Shown: positions 1-7,427, counted from the stretch's first letter. The stretch is DNA of 9,518 bases from an uncultured Oscillibacter sp. (GCF_900546705.1 NZ_URDP01000056.1:1-9518); one strand, 5' to 3'. Notes: generated from the letters alone by a model not told the origin. A program made the numbers and translations.

Positions 1-1519
1 GGGGAACTTCCGCCACGGAGCCGCCGCCGTCCCAGATGACGATGCCGCCGCCCAGGGCAGCCACCCGGTTGGCTGCCGCGGCCATGTCCGCTTCGTTGGT
101 GCCCACCACAATGATATTGTGGGAGTCGTGGGAGACGGAGGTGGCCACGGCGCCGGACTTGAGGCCGTAGCCCTGCAAGTAGCCGATGCCGATGTGGTGG
201 GTGTTCTTGTGACGCTCCACCACGGCAATTTTCAAAACGTCGTACTCCACGTCGATCCGGTCGGAGTAGCCGGCGTCCACCGTGGTGATTTCGCCGCCTA
301 CCATGCCGATGATGCCCCGGGGACGGGTCTCCTCAAAGTCCGCAGCGGACAGAGTGGGCAGATGGAAGGTGTGGCGGGCCCGGTCCACCAGATAGGGCTC
401 GATGGACGGAGCGGGGAAGTCCCGCACCACGCCGTTTTCCACCATCAGCACGCCCTTTTTGTATACCTTCTCAATATTGAAGTCCCGGAAGTTGTCGATG
501 ATGACGAAGTCACCCAGATAGCCGGGGGCGATGGCGCCCCGGTTGTTGAGCAGGAAGTAACGGGCGGCATTGTGGCAGGCAACCTTGACGGCGGTGATGG
601 GGTCGGCGCCCAGAGCAATGGCCCGCTTGACCAGATAGTCGATATGTCCCTTTTCCAGCAGATCATTGGGGTGCTTGTCGTCGGTGCAGAACATGCACCG
701 CTCGGCGTACTTGTCACACAGCAGCGGCGCCAATGCGTCCAGATTGCGGGCGGCGGTGCCCTCCCGGATCATGATGAACTGCCCTCGCTGGAGCTTGGCG
801 ATGGCATCGTTGAGATCGTGGCACTCATGGTCGGAGTAGACGCCGGCGGCGATGTAGGCATTGAGGTCATTGCCCAGCAGGTCGGGGGCGTGGCCGTCGA
901 TTTTTTTGTGGTGGGCCTGGGCGGCCACAATCTTCTCCACCGGCAAATCATCTCCGGCGATGATGCCCACAAAATTCATCATCTCCGCCAGACCCTGAAC
1001 CCGGGGGTGGTCGTAGAAGGAGTCCAGACTGCGATAGTCCAGCACCGCGCCGGACTCGTCCAGCGGAGTGGCCGGCACGCAGGAGGGCAGCATGAACCGC
1101 ACGTCCACCGGCAGGTCCTCCGTGGCCTGGAGCATGTACTCAATGCCGTCGGTGCCCATGACGTTGGCGATCTCATGTGGGTCGGTCACCACGGTGGTGG
1201 TGCCGTGGGGCAGCACCGCCTTGACAAACTCCGTAGGGGAGACCAGGGAGCTTTCCAGGTGGATATGAGCATCCAGGAAGCCGGGCAGCACGATTTTTCC
1301 GGCGCAGTCCACCTCCTCCGTGCCGCTGTATTCACCCATGCCAACGATGAGCCCCTCTGCCACGGCGATATCCCCCTGGCAGATCTCGTTGGAGAACACA
1401 TTGACGTAGGATGCGTTTTTCAGTACCAGATCCGCAGGCTCCCGTCCGGCTGCGGCATTGATGATGCGGCGCTTTTTCAGCAGCTTGCGGTTGATCTTTC
1501 CGGCATAGCTCTCTGTCAT
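1..1519 (-). CDS. ade: Adenine deaminase, C-terminus cut off by the window edge
   Basis: It hydrolyses adenine to hypoxanthine and ammonia in the cytoplasm, feeding purine salvage or catabolism. The visible part is 506 residues; relatives are about 570-600, so roughly 70 C-terminal residues lie beyond base 1. Amidohydrolase hallmarks are clear: LPGFLDAHIHLESS (residues 78-91) with metal-binding His85 and His87, HGTTTVVTDPHEIANV (105-120), EMMNF (179-183), DGHAPDL (208-214), YSDHECH (228-234), IREGTAARNL (251-260) and CTDDKHPNDLL (278-288) carrying the expected catalytic Asp. The conserved C-terminal part with HNIIVVGTNEADM (467-479) is also present. The start at 1519 is supported by AGGAGG at 1528-1533, 8 nt upstream. 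No frameshift is seen. It is transcribed divergently from the potassium operon, and the molybdenum hydroxylases further right could take its product hypoxanthine. The family assignment is secure; the pathway link is inferred. Confidence 0.96.
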   Translation of the reverse strand, partial: MTESYAGKINRKLLKKRRIINAAAGREPADLVLKNASYVNVFSNEICQGDIAVAEGLIVGMGEYSGTEEVDCAGKIVLPGFLDAHIHLESSLVSPTEFVKAVLPHGTTTVVTDPHEIANVMGTDGIEYMLQATEDLPVDVRFMLPSCVPATPLDESGAVLDYRSLDSFYDHPRVQGLAEMMNFVGIIAGDDLPVEKIVAAQAHHKKIDGHAPDLLGNDLNAYIAAGVYSDHECHDLNDAIAKLQRGQFIMIREGTAARNLDALAPLLCDKYAERCMFCTDDKHPNDLLEKGHIDYLVKRAIALGADPITAVKVACHNAARYFLLNNRGAIAPGYLGDFVIIDNFRDFNIEKVYKKGVLMVENGVVRDFPAPSIEPYLVDRARHTFHLPTLSAADFEETRPRGIIGMVGGEITTVDAGYSDRIDVEYDVLKIAVVERHKNTHHIGIGYLQGYGLKSGAVATSVSHDSHNIIVVGTNEADMAAAANRVAALGGGIVIWDGGGSVAEVP

Positions 1520-1596
1520 GGGACATACCTCCTGCTTGAAATTATATATTCTAATGTTTGCCATAAATAAAACAGATATCGCCCGGGATTGCCCTG

Positions 1597-1625
1597 AGTA
1601 TACGCCAAATGCGCACGTTTGTCCA
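1597..1625 (-). promoter_or_regulatory. Probable promoter of ade
   Basis: Read on the minus strand, TGGACA (1625-1620) and TATACT (1602-1597) are separated by exactly 17 bp, each one base off the sigma-A consensus. Transcription would begin near 1590, giving a leader of about 70 nt before the ade start. I see no purine riboswitch core in that leader. A TATAAT also lies at 1546-1541, but no -35 is found at the right distance. Confidence 0.6.
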
Positions 1626-1776
1626 CAGAAAAAACAAAAAATTTCCGGATGAAGGAGCTGCCGGGGACAGGCCGACAACTGCGGCCGTCCCGGCAGAGAA
1701 GAAAGAGGAAAAACAATATTCGATTGGTGATGGCGTCGCTGAGGACATCCTGACAGCGGCGGCTGAAACCATATAG
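1609..1776 (+). CDS. Doubtful 55-residue ORF
   Basis: An ATG at 1609 opens 55 codons ending in TAG at 1774-1776. The product would be hydrophilic, with a basic start (RKNKK near residues 7-11), a mixed charge run KKEEK (31-35) and an Ala-rich tail. I do not recognise it. There is no Shine-Dalgarno sequence before the ATG, the frame overlaps the -35 and spacer of the ade promoter on the other strand, and the strong inverted repeat at 1658-1696 falls inside it. It is most likely a chance ORF in GC-rich DNA, listed because nothing else occupies this gap. Confidence 0.15.
   Translation: MRTFVHRKNKKFPDEGAAGDRPTTAAVPAEKKEEKQYSIGDGVAEDILTAAAETI
1658..1696. repeat. Strong imperfect inverted repeat in the ade-ktrB gap
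   Basis: The arms 1658-1674 and 1682-1696 pair almost completely, from CTGCCGGG against CCCGGCAG inward to GGCCG against CGGCC, with two single-base bulges on the left arm and a 7-nt loop. No T-run follows on the plus strand. On the minus strand a T-rich stretch follows about 16 nt later (1641-1629), too far for a normal intrinsic terminator. It lies upstream of both divergent promoters, so it may be a leftover terminator or a protein or RNA structure site. Confidence 0.5.
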
Positions 1777-1899
1777 CCGCCCACCTCCGCGCTTCTCAGA
1801 AGGCCGGCCGCCCAGATCAGGGGGGCGGGACGGTTTTGCACGCTGAAATTATTAGCAAAATCTGTATGGGCGCCCGGAGGGACAGGCAGCGGTACTGTA

Positions 1900-1928
1900 T
1901 TGAAATTGCAGTCGGGATGGGGTATAAT
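1900..1928 (+). promoter_or_regulatory. Promoter of the ktrBA operon
   Basis: TTGAAA (1900-1905) and a perfect TATAAT (1923-1928) are separated by 17 bp, a near-consensus sigma-A promoter. The transcript should begin near 1935, about 25 nt before the ktrB ATG. This rules out the in-frame upstream start at 1900, which lies inside the -35 element, and leaves no room for a riboswitch downstream of this promoter. Confidence 0.85.
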
Positions 1929-1959
1929 ACAGCCACTTTGTCGATCACGGGGGGAGTCC

Positions 1960-3285
1960 ATGAAGCAACGCCGTTTTTCCCTCAACGCCGTACAGAATCT
2001 GGCGCTGAGTTTTGCTTGTATCATCCTGTTGGGCGGCCTTTTGCTGACGCTGCCCATCGCATCCCGCTCGGGCCAGCCGCTTCCGTTTCTGGACGCGCTG
2101 TTCACCTCTGCGTCGGCCACCTGTGTCACGGGACTGGTGCTCTACGATACCTGGACGCAGTTCACATTGTTCGGCCAGGTGGTGATTTTGCTGCTGATCC
2201 AGGTGGGCGGCCTGAGCTTTATGACGGTGACCATCTTCATCTCCATGCTGCTGGGCCGCCGGATTGGGCTGCACAGCCGGGCGGTGCTGATGGACACGGT
2301 GGGTGCGTTGCAGATGGCCGGCATCGTGCGGCTTACCCGCCGGATTCTGAAGGTGACAGCGGTGTGCGAGGGCCTGGGGGCTTTGGCTCTGCTGTTCTGG
2401 TTCTGCCCCCGGTACGGGCTGCGAGGTATCTGGATGTCCGTATTCCATGCGGTGTCGGCATTCTGCAACGCCGGATTTGATCTGCTGGGTACCGGCACGT
2501 CCCTGACCACGGCGGCCGGGGAGCCGCTTTTGAACATTGTGCTCATGCTGCTGATTATTTCCGGCGGCCTGGGCTTTCTGGTCTGGGACGATATTCTGAC
2601 CCACAAGTTCCGCTTTTCCAAATGGCGCCTCCACAGCAAGGTGGCCTTTACCGGTACACTGGCGGCGCTGGTGCTGGGCACGGCGGCGTTTTACATTCTG
2701 GAGGGGGACTATGCCTTTGCCGGAGTACCGTCGTCCCAGAAGCTGCTCATGGCGGCGTTTCAGTCCGTGACGCCCCGTACCGCCGGCTTCAATACGGCGG
2801 ATCTGATGGCACTGAGCGAGAGCGGCAAACTTCTGACCATGATTCTTATGTTCATCGGCGCCGGTTCCGGCTCCACCGGCGGCGGCATCAAGATCAACAC
2901 CTTTGCCGTGCTGGTGCTCAGCGCGCTGGCCCGGGTGCGCCGCCGGGAGGATGTGGAGCTGTTTGGCCGGAGACTGGACAGCGGGGATATTTACAAGGCA
3001 TTCTCGGTGGTCAGCATGTATTTTATGACCTGCATGGCCGGCTGCATGGTGCTCTGTCTGGATGGGATCTCCATGGACGGGGCGCTGTTTGAGTCCCTGT
3101 CCGCCATGGGTACGGTGGGACTGACGCTGGGCGTGACGCCTACGCTGCCCACGGCCAGCAAGATTGTGGTGACGCTGATGATGTTCGCCGGACGGGTGGG
3201 CAGCATGACTGTGCTGATGGCCATGGTGCGTGACCGGCCCGCGGCCAAGCTGCGGAAAATTCCGGAGAAAATTCTGATCGGTTGA
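1960..3285 (+). CDS. ktrB: Potassium uptake channel subunit, TrkH/KtrB family
   Basis: It is an integral membrane subunit that passes K+ (often with Na+ dependence) into the cell, gated by a cytosolic RCK ring. The 441-residue product has the fourfold membrane-pore-membrane plan of the SKT superfamily. The four filter loops with their key glycines are visible: SATCVTGL (52-59), FCNAGF (168-173), TPRTAGFN (271-278) and MGTVGLTLG (383-391). The flexible gating loop GSGSTGGGIK (302-311) and the late membrane motif FAGRVGS (409-415) are also present. The length fits KtrB better than the longer TrkH. The start at 1960 has GGGGGA just upstream and lies 3' of the promoter. ktrA follows 13 nt after the stop, so the pair is an operon. 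I am sure of the family; KtrB over another Trk/Ktr name rests on length and the adjacent single-RCK protein. Confidence 0.95.
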   Translation: MKQRRFSLNAVQNLALSFACIILLGGLLLTLPIASRSGQPLPFLDALFTSASATCVTGLVLYDTWTQFTLFGQVVILLLIQVGGLSFMTVTIFISMLLGRRIGLHSRAVLMDTVGALQMAGIVRLTRRILKVTAVCEGLGALALLFWFCPRYGLRGIWMSVFHAVSAFCNAGFDLLGTGTSLTTAAGEPLLNIVLMLLIISGGLGFLVWDDILTHKFRFSKWRLHSKVAFTGTLAALVLGTAAFYILEGDYAFAGVPSSQKLLMAAFQSVTPRTAGFNTADLMALSESGKLLTMILMFIGAGSGSTGGGIKINTFAVLVLSALARVRRREDVELFGRRLDSGDIYKAFSVVSMYFMTCMAGCMVLCLDGISMDGALFESLSAMGTVGLTLGVTPTLPTASKIVVTLMMFAGRVGSMTVLMAMVRDRPAAKLRKIPEKILIG

Positions 3286-3298
3286 GAGGAGAGAATCC

Positions 3299-3949
3299 AT
3301 GAAATCCTTTTTGGTAATTGGTCTTGGCCGCTTCGGCAACCACCTGACGGCCCGGCTGGTAGAGCTGGGCAATGAGGTCATGGTGGTGGACCAGGACGAA
3401 GAGCGTGTATCCAAGATGGCCTCCGTTGCCACGGCGGCCTGCGTGGGCGACTGCCAGGACGAGCAGGTACTCGCGTCATTGGGGGTGCGGAATTTCGATG
3501 TGTGCTTCGTCTGCGTACGGGACGATTTCCAGACCTCCCTGGAGGTAACGGCTACATTGAAGGAACTGGGCGCCAAGTGCGTGGTGGCCCGGGCGGACCG
3601 GGAAAAGCAGATCAAATTCCTCAAGAAGATCGGCGCAGACTATGTGATCCACACGGAGATGGATATGGCCCGCCGGGTGGCCATGCGGTTTTCCGCCCAA
3701 AACGCCTTCGAGTATATTGAGCTGACGCCCAAATACGCCATCGTCGAGATCGAGACGCCCCGGGAGTGGGAGGGGAAAACCGTAACGGAGGTGGATGTCC
3801 GCCGCCGCTACAATGTCAACATTCTGGGGCTGAAGACCGGCGATGAGATCGTCCCGCTTCTGGACCCGGAGTATCGCTTCCAGGAGGATGCCCATCTGCT
3901 GATCGCGGGGGACAAGAATTCCAGCCTGCTTTTGATGAATAAGGTCTGA
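3299..3949 (+). CDS. ktrA: KtrA-type RCK/TrkA regulatory subunit of potassium uptake
   Basis: This 216-residue cytosolic protein assembles as a ring on KtrB and controls its opening in response to bound nucleotide. An N-terminal RCK_N Rossmann fold (about 1-125) carries the nucleotide-binding turn GLGRFG (8-13), the acidic end of strand 2 in VVDQDEE (29-35), and VARADREKQ (96-104). A C-terminal RCK_C domain (about 137-216), with EWEGKTVTEVDVRRRYNV (156-173) and a DAHLLIAGD strand (197-205), is the part that binds c-di-AMP in characterised KtrA proteins. A single RCK pair, not the doubled form of proteobacterial TrkA, points to KtrA. The gene starts 13 nt after ktrB with GAGGAG at 3286-3291, so it is co-transcribed, and a hairpin terminator follows. 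Ligand specificity is family knowledge and not proven here. Confidence 0.95.
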   Translation: MKSFLVIGLGRFGNHLTARLVELGNEVMVVDQDEERVSKMASVATAACVGDCQDEQVLASLGVRNFDVCFVCVRDDFQTSLEVTATLKELGAKCVVARADREKQIKFLKKIGADYVIHTEMDMARRVAMRFSAQNAFEYIELTPKYAIVEIETPREWEGKTVTEVDVRRRYNVNILGLKTGDEIVPLLDPEYRFQEDAHLLIAGDKNSSLLLMNKV

Positions 3950-3966
3950 GTGCCGCGCTGACGCGG

Positions 3967-4001
3967 AAAAGCCGTCCGGGAAAACCGGGCGGCTTTGTTG
4001 T
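3967..4001 (+). terminator. Intrinsic terminator after ktrA
   Basis: The arm AAAGCCGTCCGG (3968-3979) pairs with CCGGGCGGCTTT (3985-3996) over 12 bp including one G-U wobble, with a 5-nt loop. The 3' arm ends in TTT and continues GTTGT, a short interrupted U-tract. It lies 18 nt after the ktrA stop and would end the ktrBA transcript. Confidence 0.8.
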
Positions 4002-4026
4002 CAAACGGGGAAAAGCATGCTAAACT
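3998..4026 (+). promoter_or_regulatory. Probable promoter of the thiamine pyrophosphokinase gene
   Basis: TTGTCA (3998-4003) and TAAACT (4021-4026) are 17 bp apart, and the -10 is preceded by TGC, an extended -10 that can compensate for its weaker match. It overlaps the tail of the ktrA terminator. Transcription would start near 4033, about 20 nt before the ATG at 4053, so the upstream in-frame ATG at 4017 would not be transcribed from it. Confidence 0.5.
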
Positions 4027-4052
4027 TGGGGGAAGGAAAAAGGGGGAGTCCC

Positions 4053-4685
4053 ATGAAACGCTGTTTTATTTTTGCTGCGGGCACATTTTACGGCCTGCGC
4101 CGCCGGCCCGGCGCGGACGGCGACCTGGTGATCGCCGCGGATGCGGGATACCGGATCTGTCAGCAGGAGGGCATTGTGCCCGATGTGATCCTGGGGGATT
4201 TTGACTCCATGGAAGCGCCCGGAGAGGGCGAAGCGGTGGTCCGTCTGCCGGTGGAAAAAGACGATACGGATACGCTGGCTGCGGTGAAGCTGGGGCTGGA
4301 GCGGGGCTGCACGGAGTTTTACCTCTACGGAGGCACCGGCGGCAAGCGCCTGGACCACACGCTGGCCAATCTGCAAACGCTGCTGTACCTGCGCCGCCGG
4401 GGCGCCCGGGGCTTTTTACAGGACGACGAGTTCGTCTGGACGGTGATCGAGAACGAGTCCATCACGGTGGAACGAACGGTGGAGTGGGGGCTGCTGTCCG
4501 TTTTCTGCCTGGGAGACCGGGCGGAGGGCATCTGCGAGCGGGGGGTCCAGTATCCGCTGGAGGACGCGGGCCTTACCCCGGAGTTTCCTCTGGGCGTCAG
4601 CAACCACATCCTGGAGGAGAGGGCTTTCGTGAGCGTCCGGAACGGCGCGCTGGTGGTAGGCTGGCAGCTTCCACCGCTATCCTGA
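4053..4685 (+). CDS. thiN: Thiamine pyrophosphokinase
   Basis: It transfers pyrophosphate from ATP to thiamine, making thiamine pyrophosphate in one step in the cytoplasm. The 210-residue length is typical of the bacterial enzyme. Signature motifs are complete: AADAG (28-32), LGDFDS (47-52), EKDDTDT (68-74) and GGTGGKRLDHTLAN (93-106), with the C-terminal beta-domain motif GVSN (181-184) followed by a G-x-L-V-V strand (198-202) that helps bind thiamine. I chose the ATG at 4053 over 4017 because AGGGGGA at 4041-4047 sits 5 nt before it and homologous proteins begin close to this point. It stands alone between the ktr terminator and the hydroxylase promoter. No thiamine riboswitch is visible in the short leader. 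No link to the purine genes is evident. Confidence 0.95.
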   Translation: MKRCFIFAAGTFYGLRRRPGADGDLVIAADAGYRICQQEGIVPDVILGDFDSMEAPGEGEAVVRLPVEKDDTDTLAAVKLGLERGCTEFYLYGGTGGKRLDHTLANLQTLLYLRRRGARGFLQDDEFVWTVIENESITVERTVEWGLLSVFCLGDRAEGICERGVQYPLEDAGLTPEFPLGVSNHILEERAFVSVRNGALVVGWQLPPLS

Positions 4686-4715
4686 AGATAGAATAGCGAA
4701 CTGCACAAAGCGCGG

Positions 4716-4744
4716 TTGCAGATTTTCAATTTATATTGTATAAT
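4716..4744 (+). promoter_or_regulatory. Promoter of the fused xanthine dehydrogenase gene
   Basis: TTGCAG (4716-4721) and a perfect TATAAT (4739-4744) are separated by 17 bp in an A/T-rich stretch that stands out from the surrounding GC-rich DNA. Transcription should start near 4751, giving a leader of about 77 nt. The first 20 nt of that leader contain a palindrome. Confidence 0.8.
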
Positions 4745-4753
4745 TGATCGATA

Positions 4754-4769
4754 GAAAGGTTGACCTTTC
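4754..4769. promoter_or_regulatory. Candidate operator: perfect palindrome at the transcription start
   Basis: GAAAGGT (4754-4760) and ACCTTTC (4763-4769) are exact inverted copies with a 2-nt centre. The site begins 10 nt after the -10 box, so a protein bound there would cover the start of transcription, a usual place for a repressor. In RNA the arms could barely form a hairpin because the loop would be only 2 nt, so DNA binding is the likelier role. The regulator is not in the window. Confidence 0.55.
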
Positions 4770-4827
4770 CGAAAACAATCTGAACAGACCGTGGGACCAG
4801 GGTTGGGCACGGCGAGGAGGAGATTCC

Positions 4828-7377
4828 ATGGCGACTTTTACCGTGAACGGCCGAACCGTGAGTGTTGAGAAGAACCAGAAGCTGTTGCGCTATCTGCGGG
4901 ATACCCTGCGTCTGACCAGCGTCAAGGACGGATGCAGCGAGGGCGCCTGCGGCACTTGTACGGTACTCATTGACGGAAAGCCCACCAAGGCGTGTGTGCC
5001 GCAGACCGACAAACTGGAGGGAAAATCCGTCCTGACGGTGGAGGGCCTCAGTGACTTTGAAAAGGACGTCTACACCTATGCTTTCGGCACCGCCGGCGCG
5101 GTCCAGTGCGGCTTCTGCATCCCGGGTATGGTCATGTGCGCCAAGGCGCTCTTAGACCAAAATCCCGCGCCCAGCCGGGAGGAGGCGGCCTTTGCCATCC
5201 GCAACAACATCTGCCGCTGCACCGGCTATGTGAAGATCATCGACGCCATTTTGCTGGCGGCGGAGGTGTTCCGGGCAGGAGCGGTGCCCCCGGCGCCCCA
5301 GGACTGGTCTTTGGGCCAGCGGGTGCCCCGGGTGGACGTGGAGGAGAAGGTTACCGGCACGGGCATCTATCCCGATGACATCTACCTGGACGGCATGATC
5401 TACGGCAGCGCCGTCCGCAGCAAATACCCCCGCGCCCGGGTGCTGGCCATCCACACGGAGGAGGCCAGGGCACTGCCGGGCGTGGTGGGGGTCTATACTG
5501 CCGCCGATATCCCGGGGCAGAACAAGGTGGGCCACCTGATGAAGGACTGGGACACCATGATCGCCGTGGGGGACATCACCCATTATCTGGGGGACGCGAT
5601 CTGCCTGGTGGCCGCTGAGACACCGGAGATTTTGCAGCGGGCCAAGGAACTGGTGCGGGTGGATTATGAAGAGCTGTCCATGGTCCGCAGCCCCAGGGAG
5701 GCCATGGCGCCGGACGCGCCGCAGGTGCACCGCTCCGGCAACCTGCTGGCCCACAAGCACATCCAGCGGGGCGATCCCAAGGCTGCCATCGAGCGGTCCA
5801 GCCATGTGCTCAAGCGGCACTTCTCCACCCCCTGGACGGAGCATGCCTTTCTGGAGCCGGAGTGCGCCGTGGCGTATCCGGACGGTGACGGAGTCATGGT
5901 GCTCTCCACGGACCAGGGCGCCTATGACACCCAGCATGAGATCATGGGGATGCTGGGCCTGGGGGCCGACAAGGTGAAGGTGCAGAACCAGCTGGTGGGC
6001 GGCGGCTTCGGCGGCAAGGAGGACGTGACGGTCCAGCACCATGCTGCCCTGATCGCCTATCTTGCCAAGCGGCCGGTGAAGGTGAAGCTCACCCGGGCCG
6101 AGAGCATTCTCATTCATCCCAAGCGCCACCCCATGGATATGGAGTTTACCCTGGGCTGCGATGAAAACGGCATCATCCAGGGCGTAGTGGCCACCGTTAC
6201 CGCCGATACCGGCGCCTACGCATCGCTGGGTGGACCGGTTCTGGAGCGGGCCTGCACCCACGCGGCCGGGCCCTACAACTATCAGAATTTCGAGATCGAC
6301 GGCTATGCCTGGTATACCAACAACCCGCCGGCCGGCGCTTTCCGGGGCTTCGGCGTGACTCAGACGTGCTTTTGCATCGAGTCCCTGCTCAACGAGATGG
6401 CGGACGTGGTGGGCATCACCCCCTGGGAGATCCGCTATCGCAACGCCATCCGTCCGGGGCAGGAGCTGCCCAACGGCCAGATCGTGGACGCGTCCACGGG
6501 CCTTGTGGAGACGCTGGAGGCCGTGAAGCCCTATGTGGACGGAGCCAAGTATGTGGGCCTGGCCTGCGCCATGAAAAATGCCGGCGTAGGCGTGGGCATC
6601 CCGGATACGGGCCGGTGCCGCCTGGTGATCGAGGGCGGCAAGGTACACATTTTCGCCGGTGCCTCCTGCATCGGGCAGGGCCTGGGCACAGTGCTGACCC
6701 AGATGGTCTGCACCCAGACCGGCATTGCCCGGGACAATGTGGTCTACGAGCGGTCCAACACCTACTGCGCACCCGACTCCGGCACTACCTCCGGTTCCCG
6801 CCAGACACTCTTTACCGGCGAGGCCTGCCGCCGCGCCTGTACGGATCTGGTGGAGGCTATGAAGGAAAAGGCCTTGACAGAACTTGAGGGACAGGAGTTT
6901 TACGGCGAGTATCTTGGAAAGACCGACCCCCTGGGCGCACCGGTGCCAAACCCTGTGAGCCATGTGGCTTACGGCTATGCCACCCAGGTTTGCATCCTGA
7001 ACGACGAGGGCAGGGTGGAGCGGATCGTGGCTGCCCACGATGTGGGCAAAGCCGTCAACCCCACCTCCGTGGAGGGGCAGATCGAAGGCGGCGTCATCAT
7101 GTCCCTGGGCTTTGCCCTGACAGAGCGGTATCCGCTTACGGATTGCAAACCCACCGCAAAATTTGGTACACTGGGACTGTTCCGGGCCAACCAGATCCCG
7201 GAGGTCACGCCCATTATCGTGGAGAAGCCCGGGCTGAACGTGGCCTGCGGTGCCATCGGCATCGGAGAGATTACCTCCATCCCCACGGCGCCTGCTATTG
7301 CCGACGCCTATTTCCGCTTTGACGGCATCCGCCGCACGTCGCTGCCTCTGGAGGGCACGCCGTACAGCCGCAAATAA
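4828..7377 (+). CDS. Fused 2Fe-2S/molybdopterin hydroxylase, selenium-dependent xanthine dehydrogenase type
   Basis: This is a cytoplasmic molybdenum hydroxylase, expected to oxidise xanthine or a related purine. The 849 residues join two modules. The first (about 1-150) is a ferredoxin-like and helical 2Fe-2S pair with Cys36, 41, 44, 56 and Cys94, 97, 129, 131. The second, from about 165, is a molybdopterin domain with VGGGFGGKED (390-399), GAFRGFG (503-509), CIGQGLGT (614-621), HDVGKAVNP (737-745) and GIGEI (811-815), where Glu814 matches the catalytic Glu. By hand alignment Glu343 (EHAFLEPE) and Arg433 (KRHP) correspond to the purine-binding Glu802 and Arg880 of bovine xanthine dehydrogenase. 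No FAD domain is present. Length and layout match the 'selenium-dependent xanthine dehydrogenase' family, whose labile selenium is not selenocysteine, so no in-frame UGA is expected or seen. The start at 4828 has GAGGAGGAG at 4814-4822; the upstream TTG at 4744 overlaps the -10 box. Selenium use and exact substrate are inferred. Confidence 0.9.
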   Translation: MATFTVNGRTVSVEKNQKLLRYLRDTLRLTSVKDGCSEGACGTCTVLIDGKPTKACVPQTDKLEGKSVLTVEGLSDFEKDVYTYAFGTAGAVQCGFCIPGMVMCAKALLDQNPAPSREEAAFAIRNNICRCTGYVKIIDAILLAAEVFRAGAVPPAPQDWSLGQRVPRVDVEEKVTGTGIYPDDIYLDGMIYGSAVRSKYPRARVLAIHTEEARALPGVVGVYTAADIPGQNKVGHLMKDWDTMIAVGDITHYLGDAICLVAAETPEILQRAKELVRVDYEELSMVRSPREAMAPDAPQVHRSGNLLAHKHIQRGDPKAAIERSSHVLKRHFSTPWTEHAFLEPECAVAYPDGDGVMVLSTDQGAYDTQHEIMGMLGLGADKVKVQNQLVGGGFGGKEDVTVQHHAALIAYLAKRPVKVKLTRAESILIHPKRHPMDMEFTLGCDENGIIQGVVATVTADTGAYASLGGPVLERACTHAAGPYNYQNFEIDGYAWYTNNPPAGAFRGFGVTQTCFCIESLLNEMADVVGITPWEIRYRNAIRPGQELPNGQIVDASTGLVETLEAVKPYVDGAKYVGLACAMKNAGVGVGIPDTGRCRLVIEGGKVHIFAGASCIGQGLGTVLTQMVCTQTGIARDNVVYERSNTYCAPDSGTTSGSRQTLFTGEACRRACTDLVEAMKEKALTELEGQEFYGEYLGKTDPLGAPVPNPVSHVAYGYATQVCILNDEGRVERIVAAHDVGKAVNPTSVEGQIEGGVIMSLGFALTERYPLTDCKPTAKFGTLGLFRANQIPEVTPIIVEKPGLNVACGAIGIGEITSIPTAPAIADAYFRFDGIRRTSLPLEGTPYSRK

Positions 7378-7408
7378 AAAAAGCCGCCGCGGCGTTTTTC
7401 GCCGCGGC
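7376..7408 (-). terminator. Hairpin terminator between convergent hydroxylase and mocA-like genes
   Basis: GCCGCGGCG (7386-7394) and CGCCGCGGC (7400-7408) form a perfect 9-bp GC stem with a 5-nt loop. On the minus strand the stem is followed by GGC and seven T (7382-7376), a good intrinsic terminator for the mocA-like gene, 20 nt after its stop. On the plus strand there is no T-run directly after the stem, so it would end the hydroxylase transcript less well. It probably serves both. Confidence 0.8.
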
Positions 7409-7427
7409 AGTGCTGATTGACCGGTTT

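Larger units (their letters stand above)
1520..1899. other. Divergent intergenic region with inverted repeats
   Basis: This stretch between ade and ktrB holds no convincing gene. It contains the ade promoter and several possible hairpins. One is a strong imperfect stem at 1658-1674/1682-1696 with a 7-nt loop. A second is a 7-bp stem, GGCGGCT/AGCCGCC, at 1758-1764/1775-1781. A third is CCGCCC/GGGCGG at 1808-1813/1823-1828. A fourth pair is TTTTGC/GCAAAA at 1834-1839/1855-1860. An A-rich tract lies at 1629-1641. KtrAB operons in other Firmicutes can be preceded by a c-di-AMP riboswitch, but I do not recognise its conserved core here, and the ktrB promoter sits downstream of all these repeats. 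Confidence 0.6.

Noticed and set aside
119..1570. 483-residue open frame on the plus strand
   Set aside because: It is antisense to ade; the minus strand carries all adenine deaminase motifs. The product has no recognisable domain and reflects GC-rich third positions.
1520..1959. c-di-AMP or purine riboswitch upstream of ktrB or ade
   Set aside because: I do not see the conserved core of either class, and the ktrB promoter leaves only about 25 nt of leader.
1945..3624. 559-residue open frame on the minus strand
   Set aside because: It is antisense to ktrB and ktrA, rich in His, Gln and Arg, without domain signatures.
4686..4726. Terminator after thiN
   Set aside because: AACTGC/GCGGTT gives only a 6-bp stem with a wobble, overlaps the next -35 element and lacks a proper T-run.
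5152..7038. 628-residue open frame on the minus strand
   Set aside because: It is antisense to the fused hydroxylase, whose cofactor motifs are complete; the minus frame reads as low-complexity His/Gly/Ala-rich sequence.
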